From: an uncultured Muribaculaceae bacterium
GTDB lineage: Bacteria > Bacteroidota > Bacteroidia > Bacteroidales > Muribaculaceae
Length of the DNA stretch: 64,000 nucleotides
Assembly (NCBI GenBank): GCA_910585285.1
Contig: CAJUDL010000012.1
Span: 20,972-84,971 of the forward strand
Direction: 5' to 3'
This document shows, in pieces, positions 33,898-42,688 of the stretch (position 1 is the stretch's first letter; every line of letters starts with the position of its first letter). The notes under the pieces were generated by a model. It was given only the letters and a program-made list of their open reading frames with translations, was not told where the DNA came from and did not search any database. A program made the translations under genes and the position numbers.

Positions 33898-34587
33898 TTA
33901 TTCCGGCAATGGGTCTATGATGCGTCTGTCTTCCTCCGAAATGATCCGACCGTCCGCCATGGTTATCACACGGTCGGCAATGGTTGTCATCGTAGGGTCG
34001 TGGGTGACGATAACGAATGTTTGTCCAAGACGTTCGCGCAACGAGGCAATCACGTCGCGAATCTCATCACGGTTGCGGGAGTCAAGACTGCCCGTCGGTT
34101 CATCGGCGAAAATTACTTTCGGGTCATTTATAAGTGCCCGGGCAATTGCGGCGCGCTGTCGCTCGCCTCCCGACATCTCCGCCGGCTTGTGACGTTTGCG
34201 TTCGGAAAGTCCGAGCATATCGAGAAGTTCGGAAGCCTTCTGCATGGCTTTCTTCTTTGACATCCCACCGATCATTGCCGGAAGAGCCACATTCTCACAG
34301 GCGGTAAATTCAGGCAGAAGCTGGTGAAACTGGAATATGAAACCTATGTTGCTATTGCGAAAATGGGATAGGCGTTTGTCTCCGAGTAAGGAGATCTCCT
34401 CACCATCGTATATCACCTTCCCGGAATCGGGACGGTCGAGAGTTCCCGCAATTTGCAGAAGCGTAGTTTTGCCGGCACCGCTGGGACCAACAATGGTGAT
34501 TATCTCATTGCTGCCGATTGACAGCGTTATATCAGACAGAACTGTCAGACTGCCGTATGATTTGCGTATGTCGCGAAGCTCAAGCAT
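33898..34587 (-). CDS. lolD: ABC transporter ATPase, LolD type
   Basis: A 229-residue ABC ATPase with all core motifs: Walker A GPSGAGKTT, Q-loop FIFQFHQLLPEFTACENV, signature MSGGERQRAAIARAL, Walker B VIFADEPTGSLD and the switch histidine IVTHD. The FQFHQLLPEF segment and overall similarity place it in the LolD/MacB group, which powers lipoprotein release from the inner membrane or related mechanotransmission. No LolC/E permease gene is adjacent, so its partner must be elsewhere. A family B repeat ends at its start codon. Confidence 0.85.
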   Translation of the reverse strand: MLELRDIRKSYGSLTVLSDITLSIGSNEIITIVGPSGAGKTTLLQIAGTLDRPDSGKVIYDGEEISLLGDKRLSHFRNSNIGFIFQFHQLLPEFTACENVALPAMIGGMSKKKAMQKASELLDMLGLSERKRHKPAEMSGGERQRAAIARALINDPKVIFADEPTGSLDSRNRDEIRDVIASLRERLGQTFVIVTHDPTMTTIADRVITMADGRIISEEDRRIIDPLPE

Positions 34588-34705
34588 TATGAATAATTAA
34601 TAATTAATGGTTAATGGTTAATAATTATTTGCCGCAATTTTTTTGTTATTGATCAAGTTAATATCGAGTCTAAAACTATTAACTATTAATTATTAACCAT
34701 TAATT
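34588..34705 (-). repeat. Family B AT-rich repeat, copy B4
   Basis: Two complementary AT-rich arms (TAATTAATAATTAATGG... and ATTAATTATTAACCATTAATT) around a ~55-bp core fill the tcdA-lolD gap. One arm touches the lolD start codon. The other runs 13 bp into tcdA and encodes its last codons. Confidence 0.75.
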
Positions 34706-35424
34706 AACTTTACGATTGCGTAGTTGGCGAGATATATCCCGAAAATCGCCGGGATGGAGATGATGGTGCCGTAGGAGCTGCGTTTGTTTTGCTCTTCGAG
34801 TTCGATGACGGCGCGGCGGCATGGCGCTTCTGTGCTTGCCACTACTTTCAGTGGCTTACGGATACCGGCTTTCTTGAGTCGCTGACGCACGGCACGTGCC
34901 AATCCATCTTCACGTGTCTCGGAAATGTCGAAATATCCGATCTTGGTGGGATCAATTCTGCCGCCGGCTCCCATGGAAGAGATCACCGGTATTCGGTTGG
35001 CAAGACAATGCATGATCACTGCCATCTTGGGTGCGACCGTATCAATCGCATCTATCACAAAATCGGCATCTGTGCCGATCAGAGTAGCTGCGTTCTCGGG
35101 ATTGACGAACTCTTTGAGGGCAGTTACCGATACCTCCGGATTGATGTCGCGACAGCGTTGCGCGAAAAGCGACACTTTCGGTTCCCCGACAGTGGAGCGC
35201 AAGGCAATCAATTGTCTGTTGATATTGCTCTCGGCAACATTGTCGGCATCTATTATCACGATATGCCCCACGCCGCTGCGGACCAGTGTCTCCACGGCAT
35301 AGCCTCCTACACCGCCGGCACCGACCACAACGACTTTTGCTCGGGCGAGGCGTTCTACCGCTTCATCGCCAAGCAGACGTCGCGTGCGTGAGTCCCACGC
35401 ATCTGTTGTCACCGAATCAGGCAT
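34693..35424 (-). CDS. tcdA: tRNA threonylcarbamoyladenosine dehydratase
   Basis: A 243-residue ThiF/E1-like enzyme that cyclises t6A37 of tRNA to ct6A using ATP. Motifs: VVVGAGGVGGYAVETLVRSG (nucleotide loop), DADNVAESNINRQLIAL (E1-type arginine finger region) and VVASTEAPCRRAVIEL. ATG 35424 is preferred to 35463; the start overlaps the stop of the small HMA gene by 8 bp (ATGCCTGA). The last residues LING are encoded by the family B repeat, so the C terminus appears to have been set by that element. Confidence 0.88.
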   Translation of the reverse strand: MPDSVTTDAWDSRTRRLLGDEAVERLARAKVVVVGAGGVGGYAVETLVRSGVGHIVIIDADNVAESNINRQLIALRSTVGEPKVSLFAQRCRDINPEVSVTALKEFVNPENAATLIGTDADFVIDAIDTVAPKMAVIMHCLANRIPVISSMGAGGRIDPTKIGYFDISETREDGLARAVRQRLKKAGIRKPLKVVASTEAPCRRAVIELEEQNKRSSYGTIISIPAIFGIYLANYAIVKLING

Positions 35425-35638
35425 CGGCAGGGAGCCAGCTACCTTTAAATCCGGTTTCCTCAATTGTCTTGACTATCTCGGCGGCTTTGGCAGCATCATC
35501 CGGGATGCCATGACATTCAAGCACTTTGTCGGCAGATTCAAGATCCATCGACCATTCCATATTCGGGAAACGCTGTTCAACAGCACCCATTATTGCGGCT
35601 TTGCATCCACCGCATTTTGCATTCGTCTTAAATTTCAC
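35417..35638 (-). CDS. CopZ-like heavy-metal-binding protein
   Basis: A 73-residue single HMA (ferredoxin-fold) domain with the metal-binding motif KCGGCKAAI near the N terminus and a beta-alpha-beta pattern after it (NMEWSMDLESADKVLECHG, AAKAAEIVKTIEETGF). It is probably a soluble copper chaperone, since it directly follows the copper-type P-ATPase gene on the same strand. The motif CGGC differs from the common CxxC residues (usually CMHC/CAHC) but keeps both cysteines. Confidence 0.85.
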   Translation of the reverse strand: MKFKTNAKCGGCKAAIMGAVEQRFPNMEWSMDLESADKVLECHGIPDDAAKAAEIVKTIEETGFKGSWLPADA

Positions 35639-35640
35639 TT

Positions 35641-35775
35641 CTATTAATGTTTAATTTGTAATGTTTAATGTGTAATTGATAGAGGCTTTAGGCTTTAGGC
35701 TTTAGGTCATAGGCTTTGGGAATTCCATACGGCGGAATGTCTCAAATAATTTCTCATTCCTAATTCCTAATTCTA
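35641..35775 (-). repeat. Family C repeat (C2) with flanking short tandem words
   Basis: GGCTTTAGGCTTTAGGCTTTAGG at 35684-35707, shortened here as repeated GGCTTTA units, is flanked by TAATGTTTAAT repeats (35645-35677) and CTAATTCCTAATTC (35758-35771). It fills the copA-copZ gap and runs a few bases into the copA 3' end. Confidence 0.65.
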
Positions 35776-37988
35776 TTAAGTCTTAGCGAGTTCGCCACTA
35801 CGCAGAGCGAAGAGAGTGCCATAGCTGCTGAAGCGAACATGGGGGAGAGTAGGAATCCTGCCTTATAAAGCACTCCAGCTGCAAGGGGGATTCCAATTAC
35901 ATTATATATAAACGCCCAAAACAGGTTTTCACGTATAATCCTGAGTGTGGCTTTTGATAATTTTACCGCTCCGGGAAGTGAGGAAAGCTTGCCGCCAACG
36001 ATGGTGATCTTTGCAACGTCAATGGCAATGTCCGAACCTCCTCCCATGGCTATGGAAACATCCGCTGTGGCGAGAGCCTGTGAGTCGTTTATGCCGTCGC
36101 CAGCCATTGCCACAACATGTCCTTTTCGTTGCAGATCCTCTACGCGGTCTTGCTTCATCTGAGGCAAGGTCTCTGCCGTTACAGTGTGAATCCCTGCCAA
36201 GTCTGCGATATGCTGGGCTGTGGCTTCGCGGTCGCCGGTGAGAAGCTCGACGTCGATTCCGAGATTATTGAGTTCTTTGATTGCCGATATTGCATCCGGA
36301 CGTATTTCGTCCATTACTGCAAACGCAACAGCCGGCACGCCATCAACTGAGACCGCCACTACGCCCGCACCCTGTTCCAGCCATAAATCAATCTTTTTCA
36401 AGAATTGAGGATCGCAGCTGTTGTCGGCAACTGAGGATGAACCGATGTTGTACTTCATGCCATCTGTCACGCAGCTGATTCCTACGCCCGCAATATATTC
36501 ATATTCAGAAGGTGCGATTGGTGTAATCTTGAGTTTTTCGATTCCCTCGGATATAGCGGCGGCGAGAGGGTGAATGCTTTCCTTCTCCGCGCCGTATATG
36601 GCGGCGAGTATGGCGTTTTTCCCTGATTCTTCAACATCGGAAGACCAGCAAATGTCGGTCATCCTCGGTTTGCCAAGGGTGAGGGTACCGGTCTTGTCGA
36701 TCAGAAGTGTGTCGGTTTTTGCCAGCAGTTCCAAAGCGGTGGCATCTTTTATCAATATGCCCGAGCGTGCTCCGCGTCCTATACCTACCATTACCGCCAT
36801 AGGGGTTGCAAGACCTAATGCGCAGGGGCACGCAATGACGAGCACCGAAACCGCGCAGACAAAGGCTATCGGGAGGTAGCCACGTCCCATCGCCATCCAT
36901 ACGCAGAATGTAATCAGCGAGATTACCATGACAGTCGGGACGAAAATGGCAGCAACGCGGTCAACGAGTTTCTGAACAGGTGCTTTAGACCCTTGGGCTT
37001 CCTTCACTGCGCGTATTATCCTTGAAAGCTCTGTGTCGGTACCTACCTTTGTTGCCTTGACCTTGATGCTTCCCGCATTAAGGATTGTGCCTGCGCTTAC
37101 TTTGTCGCCTCGTGTTTTTTCAATGCCTATTGACTCTCCCGTGAGCATAGACTCGTCAACAGTGGCATTTCCTGCTTCTACGATGCCATCTACAGGAATC
37201 TTGTCGCCCTGCCTGACAACCAATATGTCTCCGACTTTTATTTCCGATACAGGCACGCGCCGAGTGTTGCCATTGGCAAGTTCGAGTAATGCCTCATCGG
37301 GTTGAAGGTCCATAAGTGCGCGTATCGCCAGTCCTGTGGAATGTCGGCTGCGCATTTCCATCATTTTCCCTGTCAATACAAAAGCGATGATCATGGCAGC
37401 TCCTTCGTAATATACATCCGCGCTTATCGCACGTGATGTGAGCACTTCTGGAGCGATTGTATTGAACACGCTGAAAAGGAAGCTGACAATGGTGGAGATT
37501 GCAACAAGGCTGTCCATATTCGGAGCTTTTGCAATAAGCGCCTTTATGCCGCGCCTGTAGAAGCCCTCTCCGCAATAAGCCATGACGGCAAGGGTCATTG
37601 CCATGAATATCCAGTTGTCGGCAGGGAAGTGAATATGGAGCATGCACAAGATGCACAGGGGAATGGTAATGATCCACGCAACGATCACTTTCAGTTTCAT
37701 TGTGCGGTATGCCTGTTCCTCCTGACGCTCTTTCTCTTCAACAGCTTTCGCCTCTGATTCGCTCACAATCATCTCATATCCGGCATCTTTCACAGCTTCC
37801 GCTATCCTGGCGGGAGATGTGAGCGACGGATTCCAGTCGATTGTGGCGGAATTGGTAGCAAAATTCACGTCAACGTCTGTCACCCCCGTGCATTCGGAGA
37901 TGGTCTTTTTTACTGTGCCGGCACATACGGCACACATCATCCCGGTGACGGGAAATATCTCGTGTCTTATTTCATTCTTATTCGCCAT
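35760..37988 (-). CDS. copA: Copper-exporting P1B-type ATPase
   Basis: A 742-residue inner-membrane P1B ATPase. One N-terminal HMA domain has the metal site GMMCAVCAGTV. The membrane metal site is CPCALGLATP, the phosphorylation motif is LIDKTGTLTLGKP, the nucleotide-domain HP motif lies in SIHPLAAAI and the hinge is MAGDGINDSQALATADV. These place it in the Cu(I) group. Eight helices are expected. It is followed by the CopZ-like gene, forming a copper-efflux pair. Its start overlaps the end of the upstream methyltransferase gene by 22 bp. Confidence 0.93.
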   Translation of the reverse strand: MANKNEIRHEIFPVTGMMCAVCAGTVKKTISECTGVTDVDVNFATNSATIDWNPSLTSPARIAEAVKDAGYEMIVSESEAKAVEEKERQEEQAYRTMKLKVIVAWIITIPLCILCMLHIHFPADNWIFMAMTLAVMAYCGEGFYRRGIKALIAKAPNMDSLVAISTIVSFLFSVFNTIAPEVLTSRAISADVYYEGAAMIIAFVLTGKMMEMRSRHSTGLAIRALMDLQPDEALLELANGNTRRVPVSEIKVGDILVVRQGDKIPVDGIVEAGNATVDESMLTGESIGIEKTRGDKVSAGTILNAGSIKVKATKVGTDTELSRIIRAVKEAQGSKAPVQKLVDRVAAIFVPTVMVISLITFCVWMAMGRGYLPIAFVCAVSVLVIACPCALGLATPMAVMVGIGRGARSGILIKDATALELLAKTDTLLIDKTGTLTLGKPRMTDICWSSDVEESGKNAILAAIYGAEKESIHPLAAAISEGIEKLKITPIAPSEYEYIAGVGISCVTDGMKYNIGSSSVADNSCDPQFLKKIDLWLEQGAGVVAVSVDGVPAVAFAVMDEIRPDAISAIKELNNLGIDVELLTGDREATAQHIADLAGIHTVTAETLPQMKQDRVEDLQRKGHVVAMAGDGINDSQALATADVSIAMGGGSDIAIDVAKITIVGGKLSSLPGAVKLSKATLRIIRENLFWAFIYNVIGIPLAAGVLYKAGFLLSPMFASAAMALSSLCVVANSLRLNRIRN

Positions 37989-39223
37989 TGCGCAGGATAA
38001 AGATTATTGGCTCGGTTTCCGAGATTTTTAACAATTCCCAATGGGTGGTCTTTATACATAACAACAACATACCCCTTCGGGATTTCCGGATTGAGCTGAA
38101 TTGCCTCATGACGCAGATAGGAGAGGGCAGTCTGTTCGTCAACTTCCGCTTCGGGTAGTGTCCACTTTCTGTAATCGCAAGAAAGCACCGATTCCGTGGT
38201 CGGGACCTGATCTCTCCCTTTGGTTGTGGTCATGGGTATGCCGTCGGCAATAATTTTAGCTTTGTCTGCAATCAGTTGGGAGAATGATTTCCCACGCCGT
38301 GTGCGCGCCGGCATATAATCACCCTCTTTGCGAAGAACGCACAGAAAGAGACCCTCACCGCGTGTGATGTGTGGCATGAAGCGCAGACACGGATAAGGTG
38401 TGTCTATCCCTTTGCCGATTCCCCAATCTTCAGGGAAATTCATATCTAAAGGAACCATCCCGAGTTCTTCGACAAGATAACCGACATTCTCTTCATTTTC
38501 AAGGCGGTTGAAAGTGCAGGTGGAATAGATGAGGAAGCCACCGGGTTTTAATGCCTCGAATGCGTCAGCGAGGATTTCCCGCTGCAGGGAAGCGCATTGC
38601 TTTTGCAATCCCTCTCCCCATTGGCTCACAGCCACATCCTCCTTGCGCATCATCCCCTCGCCGGAGCAGGGGGCATCTACGGCAATGATGTCGAAAAGTT
38701 CACCGAGCGCGGCAAAGCGGGCTGTGGGGGAATTGGTGACTATAATGTCGGGATATCCCCATTTCATCAGGTTCTCCTTTAAGACTGTGGCGCGGTTGCT
38801 GACAAATTCATTGGCGACAATGGTTGTGCCGTCCGGAAGGGCATTGATCATAGATGTTGTCTTTCCACCTGGTGCGGCGCATAGATCGAGCACTCGGAGC
38901 AGATTGGCCGTATCAAGAGCCATAGGCACTATTTTCTCGGTCACCGCCTCGTATATCATCGATGAAGCATCTTGCACATAGAACACACCTGCATGTATCA
39001 GAGGATTGAGAGTGAACACAGGCCGCTCCGGCAGATAATACCCGCTCTGACACCATTTCACCGGCGTCAATCCCTCATATCCGCAGATATCCGGGTTATT
39101 ACTTTTTCTGCGATTGAGTTTTATAGACACCGATGGTGGCTGGTTCATTGCCGCGAGGAATGAATCGCAATCTTCTCCAAGAAGATTGCGCATCTGGTTG
39201 ATGAAATTCTCAGGTAATGTCAT
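37967..39223 (-). CDS. NOL1/NOP2/Sun-type rRNA m5C methyltransferase (RsmF-like)
   Basis: A 418-residue SAM-dependent RNA (cytosine-5) methyltransferase. Motif I is LDLCAAPGGKTTSM. The two catalytic cysteines lie in VDAPCSGEGMMRK and IYSTCTFNRLENEENV. A C-terminal PUA-like region (about 310-418, with LSYLRHEAIQLNPEIPKGYV, then HPLGIVKNLGNRANNLYP) matches the RsmF-type extension. ATG 39223 (MTLPENFINQM) is chosen over TTG 39247. The exact 16S position is not assigned. It precedes copA with an overlap, but this looks incidental. Confidence 0.9.
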   Translation of the reverse strand: MTLPENFINQMRNLLGEDCDSFLAAMNQPPSVSIKLNRRKSNNPDICGYEGLTPVKWCQSGYYLPERPVFTLNPLIHAGVFYVQDASSMIYEAVTEKIVPMALDTANLLRVLDLCAAPGGKTTSMINALPDGTTIVANEFVSNRATVLKENLMKWGYPDIIVTNSPTARFAALGELFDIIAVDAPCSGEGMMRKEDVAVSQWGEGLQKQCASLQREILADAFEALKPGGFLIYSTCTFNRLENEENVGYLVEELGMVPLDMNFPEDWGIGKGIDTPYPCLRFMPHITRGEGLFLCVLRKEGDYMPARTRRGKSFSQLIADKAKIIADGIPMTTTKGRDQVPTTESVLSCDYRKWTLPEAEVDEQTALSYLRHEAIQLNPEIPKGYVVVMYKDHPLGIVKNLGNRANNLYPAQWRIRMK

Positions 39224-39349
39224 AATTCGGGTTGCTTCCAAGTGCAAAATTATTCATTGATGGTTGCACACAGCGTGCAATTAACAAAATTAACAAAAAA
39301 TGAGGAAACGAGTAATAATGGAATATAGGATTTTTATTAAATTTGTAAT

Positions 39350-40120
39350 ATGAAACAGGAAACGGCTCTATATCTTATCCCCGTAAACATCAGCGATGCT
39401 CCGTTGGAAAATGTTATTCCAACGGGTAATCTTCCTTTAGTCAAGAATTTAAAACACTTGATAGTGGAGAATGTGAGAACCGCGCGTCGTTTCCTTAAGC
39501 GGTGGGATAAAAGCTTCGATATAGATTCCATCACGTTTTATGAGCTCAATGGTCACACGAATCTTACGGAAGTAAGTTCCTGGCTGGAGCCGTTGCGAAG
39601 GGGAGAGTCTATGGGTGTGATGAGCGAAGCCGGGTGTCCGGCGGTTGCCGATCCCGGTGCATTGCCTGTTGAGATTGCGCAGCGAGAGGGAATGAGGGTT
39701 GTTCCTTTGGTAGGACCTTCGAGCATCCTCATGTCTTTGATGGCATCCGGCTTCAATGGTCAGGGATTCGCGTTTAACGGTTATCTGCCGATTGAAGAGA
39801 AGGAGCGTATTCGCGCTGTGCGCGAGCTGGAAAATGAATCGCAAGCTAAAAACCGCACCGAGATATTCATCGAGACTCCGTATCGCAACAACAGCATGAT
39901 CCGCTTCCTGAGCGAGAATCTCCGTCCCGACACACGTCTTTGCGTGGCGTGCGACATAACTGATTGCGAGAATGAGAGTGTCATCACTCGTACGGCAGCG
40001 AAATGGAAGAACTGCAAGGAGAATTATGATAAGCGCCCAGCAATATTCCTGATCTACCGAGGTGTCTCCCAGGAGCATAAGAATGATAAGGCGAAAGGAG
40101 GGAGACGGAATGTGCGCTAA
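39350..40120 (+). CDS. RsmI-like SAM-dependent methyltransferase
   Basis: A 256-residue tetrapyrrole-methylase-fold enzyme related to RsmI, the 16S rRNA C1402 ribose 2'-O-methyltransferase. Recognisable motifs are GVMSEAGCPAVADPGA, VVPLVGPSSILMSLMASGFNGQGFAFNGYLP (split here by its GPSSI core) and IFIETPYRNN. The N terminus (LYLIPVNISDAPL) differs from classical RsmI (which starts with a VATPIGN segment), as in the variant common in Bacteroidetes, so the exact target is uncertain. A good SD (AAAGGAGG) for the next gene lies inside its 3' end. Confidence 0.82.
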   Translation: MKQETALYLIPVNISDAPLENVIPTGNLPLVKNLKHLIVENVRTARRFLKRWDKSFDIDSITFYELNGHTNLTEVSSWLEPLRRGESMGVMSEAGCPAVADPGALPVEIAQREGMRVVPLVGPSSILMSLMASGFNGQGFAFNGYLPIEEKERIRAVRELENESQAKNRTEIFIETPYRNNSMIRFLSENLRPDTRLCVACDITDCENESVITRTAAKWKNCKENYDKRPAIFLIYRGVSQEHKNDKAKGGRRNVR

Positions 40121-41114
40121 GAAGATAAGATTCTACGATCATCCTCAGCTCCCTTTTGAGGAATGGGAGCCTGATGCTCCCGAACGCGGGCGTTCGAAGA
40201 AAGGACAGTGCGGATATACCGATCTTGACATCACCCCTGAAGATCTCGCGGCAGACAAAGCTTCCGACAATAATCTCTATTATATGTCGCTCGGTTCCGG
40301 ATCGAGCGGCAATTGTTGTTATATCGGCACAAAGCGGGGAGGAATTCTGGTTGACGCAGGGGTGAAGACGGATGAAGTAGTTAGGATGCTTGCTTCAAAC
40401 GGCATTTCGATGTCTTCAGTGAAAGCCCTTCTTCTCACACACGATCACTCCGATCACGTCAGATATGCATACAATATCGTTCGCAATCACAAGCATATCC
40501 GCCTTTTTTGCACTAACAGAGTGCTCGGAGGAATCCTTCGACGCCATAGCATATCAAAAAGAATAAAGGATTATCATCATCCAATTTTCAAGGAAATACC
40601 CTTCAGTGTGCTGGATTTTGAGATCACGGCATTTGAGGTGCCCCATGATGGCACCGACAATATGGGTTTCTCGATCGATTACGATGGTAGGCATTTTGTG
40701 CTTGCCACCGATCTCGGGGCTGTGACAGACCGCGCGCGATATTATATGAGTCGCGCCAACTATCTGGTGATAGAGGCGAACTATGATCTTCAGATGCTTA
40801 AGTTCGGGCGTTATCCAGAATATCTAAAGGCGAGAATACAGACCGATAACGGACATATGGACAATGAAGCCACCGGCGCATTCTTGAAAGAGATTGTTAA
40901 TCCTGAATTGAAATATGTTTTCTTATGTCATCTTTCGCAAGATAATAATACTCCTGCAAAGGCTCTCAAGGCAGTGCGTGATGCATTGGAGAGTGCCGGT
41001 AAAGTTGTTGGAAATGCAGCGGAAACAATACTTGATAGAAAAGCAGACATCCAACTGATGGCTTTGCCTCGGTTCGAGCCGTCGCGTTTTTTCGTATTCA
41101 GAAAAACGACTTAG
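40110..41114 (+). CDS. MBL-fold metallohydrolase (YycJ/WalJ-like)
   Basis: A 334-residue metallo-beta-lactamase-fold hydrolase. The metal-binding motif THDHSDHV is intact, the fold signature SLGSGSSGNCCYIG and the later DLGAVTD and FLCHLSQDNNTP supply further ligands. The pattern matches YycJ/WalJ-type proteins linked to DNA-end processing in Firmicutes; that role here is inference. A 65-residue charged N-terminal extension precedes the domain. ATG 40110, with the SD AAAGGAGG 10 bp upstream, is preferred to GTG 40062. It overlaps the RsmI-like gene by 11 bp. Confidence 0.85.
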   Translation: MCAKKIRFYDHPQLPFEEWEPDAPERGRSKKGQCGYTDLDITPEDLAADKASDNNLYYMSLGSGSSGNCCYIGTKRGGILVDAGVKTDEVVRMLASNGISMSSVKALLLTHDHSDHVRYAYNIVRNHKHIRLFCTNRVLGGILRRHSISKRIKDYHHPIFKEIPFSVLDFEITAFEVPHDGTDNMGFSIDYDGRHFVLATDLGAVTDRARYYMSRANYLVIEANYDLQMLKFGRYPEYLKARIQTDNGHMDNEATGAFLKEIVNPELKYVFLCHLSQDNNTPAKALKAVRDALESAGKVVGNAAETILDRKADIQLMALPRFEPSRFFVFRKTT

Positions 41115-41127
41115 TTAAAGAGATGAT

Positions 41128-41709
41128 TTAAGGAATTGTCGGGGGAGTTGTGGTGGCAATAATGCTCATCAACGGACCTTCAAGTCCGTTTGGTGCGACA
41201 GCAGCGCGTGTTTCAATGCGAAGATATACCCCATCGATATCGTATACCACCAACTGTGTCTCCTCATCATCGTCATATTCTGCAGTTTCGATAATGTTTT
41301 CCGGAGTGAGGTTTAGGCTTCCGGCAAGATAACTTTCAAGATCATCGGGTAGAAGATCTCCTAAATATACATTACGCACCACAGCCGAAGTGGTTGAAAT
41401 CACGTCAACATCCCATGTCCCCGGAGTGCCCTGAATGTCGGTATAGAGCGGATGTCCCTCACCATCGGTTAGTACTCCCTCGAAGTTATAGTCGAGTGTG
41501 TCGAGAGGCTCGCCAACGCGCAGAGCATCGGTTATGCTACGGATAGTCATGGCGATATCGTTGTCGGCATGAAAATCTTCGGAATAAAAAGATGAGGAAT
41601 CCGCTGCCGGAAGATTGTCGGTGGCGGTTTTACGGCATGAGACCAGGCTGACCGTCAGTCCCAAAGAGATGCCGAGGATAACTGCAAATAAATGCTTAGA
41701 ACGGGTCAT
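41128..41709 (-). CDS. Lipoprotein of unknown function
   Basis: A 193-residue lipoprotein: signal peptide with lipobox SLVSC (Cys at ~25), then an acidic region and a beta-rich domain with YNFEGVLTDGEGHPLYTDI, then VYLGDLLPDDLESYLAGSL and QLVVYDIDGVYLRIETRAA. I do not recognise the family. It converges with the MBL gene (13 bp apart) and diverges from the ECF sigma gene. A -7 box lies 25 nt upstream. Confidence 0.7.
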   Translation of the reverse strand: MTRSKHLFAVILGISLGLTVSLVSCRKTATDNLPAADSSSFYSEDFHADNDIAMTIRSITDALRVGEPLDTLDYNFEGVLTDGEGHPLYTDIQGTPGTWDVDVISTTSAVVRNVYLGDLLPDDLESYLAGSLNLTPENIIETAEYDDDEETQLVVYDIDGVYLRIETRAAVAPNGLEGPLMSIIATTTPPTIP

Positions 41710-41733
41710 TATTCCATTTCCAAAAATGACGCT

Positions 41734-41742
41734 GCAAATTTA
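41734..41742 (-). promoter_or_regulatory. -7 box for the lipoprotein gene
   Basis: TAAATTTGC on the minus strand; predicted start about 41726, leaving a very short (~17 nt) leader. Confidence 0.5.
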
Positions 41743-41841
41743 TTCAATGTTTTTGAAATAACCTTACAAAATATTAAAAAATATTAATCGGGTTTCAAAA
41801 AAATAAAAATAAAAGTTCGGGTGTGAATGGTTGTGTTTTAT

Positions 41842-41854
41842 TTTAAATCACTTC
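41842..41854 (+). promoter_or_regulatory. TTTAAATCACTTC motif upstream of the ECF sigma gene
   Basis: The 13-bp word TTTAAATCACTTC lies 208 bp before the sigma gene and recurs exactly upstream of susC (43827-43839), where it is also present in inverse orientation (43782-43794). It is a candidate binding site shared by the PUL regulator and its target. Confidence 0.5.
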
Positions 41855-41936
41855 TAATCCTCAATTTGAGGTGTCATGTTAAAAAAGAGAATGTGGCGTT
41901 TTTTTTAAGATTATTAAGATTGTGATGAAAATTTCG

Positions 41937-41944
41937 TATATTTG
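41937..41944 (+). promoter_or_regulatory. -7 box for the ECF sigma gene
   Basis: TATATTTG fits TAnnTTTG. The ~110-nt leader contains the hairpin ATATCAG-AC-CTGATAT near 41986-42003. Confidence 0.5.
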
Positions 41945-42061
41945 TTGAGTAGTTATCTTTGGAATTGTCGTAATATATAGTCAGGCCCATATCAGACCTG
42001 ATATGCGCTTGAATGATTAACCGAAACGGATTGTCTGTAGAATAGCCTTTTTGAGTCTCAT

Positions 42062-42640
42062 ATGACTGATATAGATTTATGGAACGGCGCTCTGAGTGGA
42101 GATATGACAGCTATCTCGCTGTTGTATAGGGAAAATTATAGCCTGATGTATAACTGGGGACTGAAATTCGTATCAGATGAAGACTTTGTCGAAGACTGTA
42201 TCCAGGACGTTTTTGTAAAAATTTGCAGCAGCCGGACTCTTTCTCCTACACAATATGTAAAAGGATATCTTCTCACCTCATTACGCAACATGATTTATGA
42301 TAGGATTGCCACCACTCATGAACAAGTCGAATTGAATGAACAGATGTTTGAGATTGATGAGGAAGACCCGGCAATAATGCGAATGTTTGACAGAGACGAT
42401 GAAACTTTGGCTACGGTGAAGCAACTCATCGCCTCTTATAATGCCCTTACTCCTAACCAACGTATGGGGATTTATCTTAAATATGTGAAAGGCCTTTCGC
42501 ATAAAGAGATTGCCGTTGTGTTGCAAATGAATCCACAATCTGCCATGAACCTGGTTTCGAGGGCGTTAAAGTCACTTCGTGTATCGATGGGTGAAAAAAC
42601 TAACATGTGGCTGTTATGTTTATTCATGTTCATTGAGTAG
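42062..42640 (+). CDS. ECF-type RNA polymerase sigma factor of the PUL
   Basis: A 192-residue ECF sigma factor. Region 2 reads NYSLMYNWGLKFVSDEDFVE followed by DCIQDVFVKI (core binding and -10 recognition). Region 4 reads LTPNQRMGIYLKYVKGLSHK, then EIAVVLQMNPQSAMNLVSRA (HTH). It has the Bacteroidetes form that pairs with FecR-type anti-sigma factors in PULs. The C terminus is hydrophobic (MWLLCLFMFIE). The FecR gene follows after 48 bp and SusC with an STN domain follows that, so it is expected to drive the PUL when SusC signals ligand binding. Confidence 0.93.
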   Translation: MTDIDLWNGALSGDMTAISLLYRENYSLMYNWGLKFVSDEDFVEDCIQDVFVKICSSRTLSPTQYVKGYLLTSLRNMIYDRIATTHEQVELNEQMFEIDEEDPAIMRMFDRDDETLATVKQLIASYNALTPNQRMGIYLKYVKGLSHKEIAVVLQMNPQSAMNLVSRALKSLRVSMGEKTNMWLLCLFMFIE

Positions 42641-42688
42641 AAAAAATGTTAAACTCCGTAAATAGAATGTAGCATCTAAAATATTGCG

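Noticed and set aside
34789..35391. 200-codon + strand ORF opposite tcdA
   Set aside because: tcdA has intact E1-like motifs; the antisense product has a composition typical of shadow frames.
39449..40078. 209-codon minus-strand ORF opposite the RsmI-like gene
   Set aside because: The + strand frame has clear methyltransferase motifs; this one has none.
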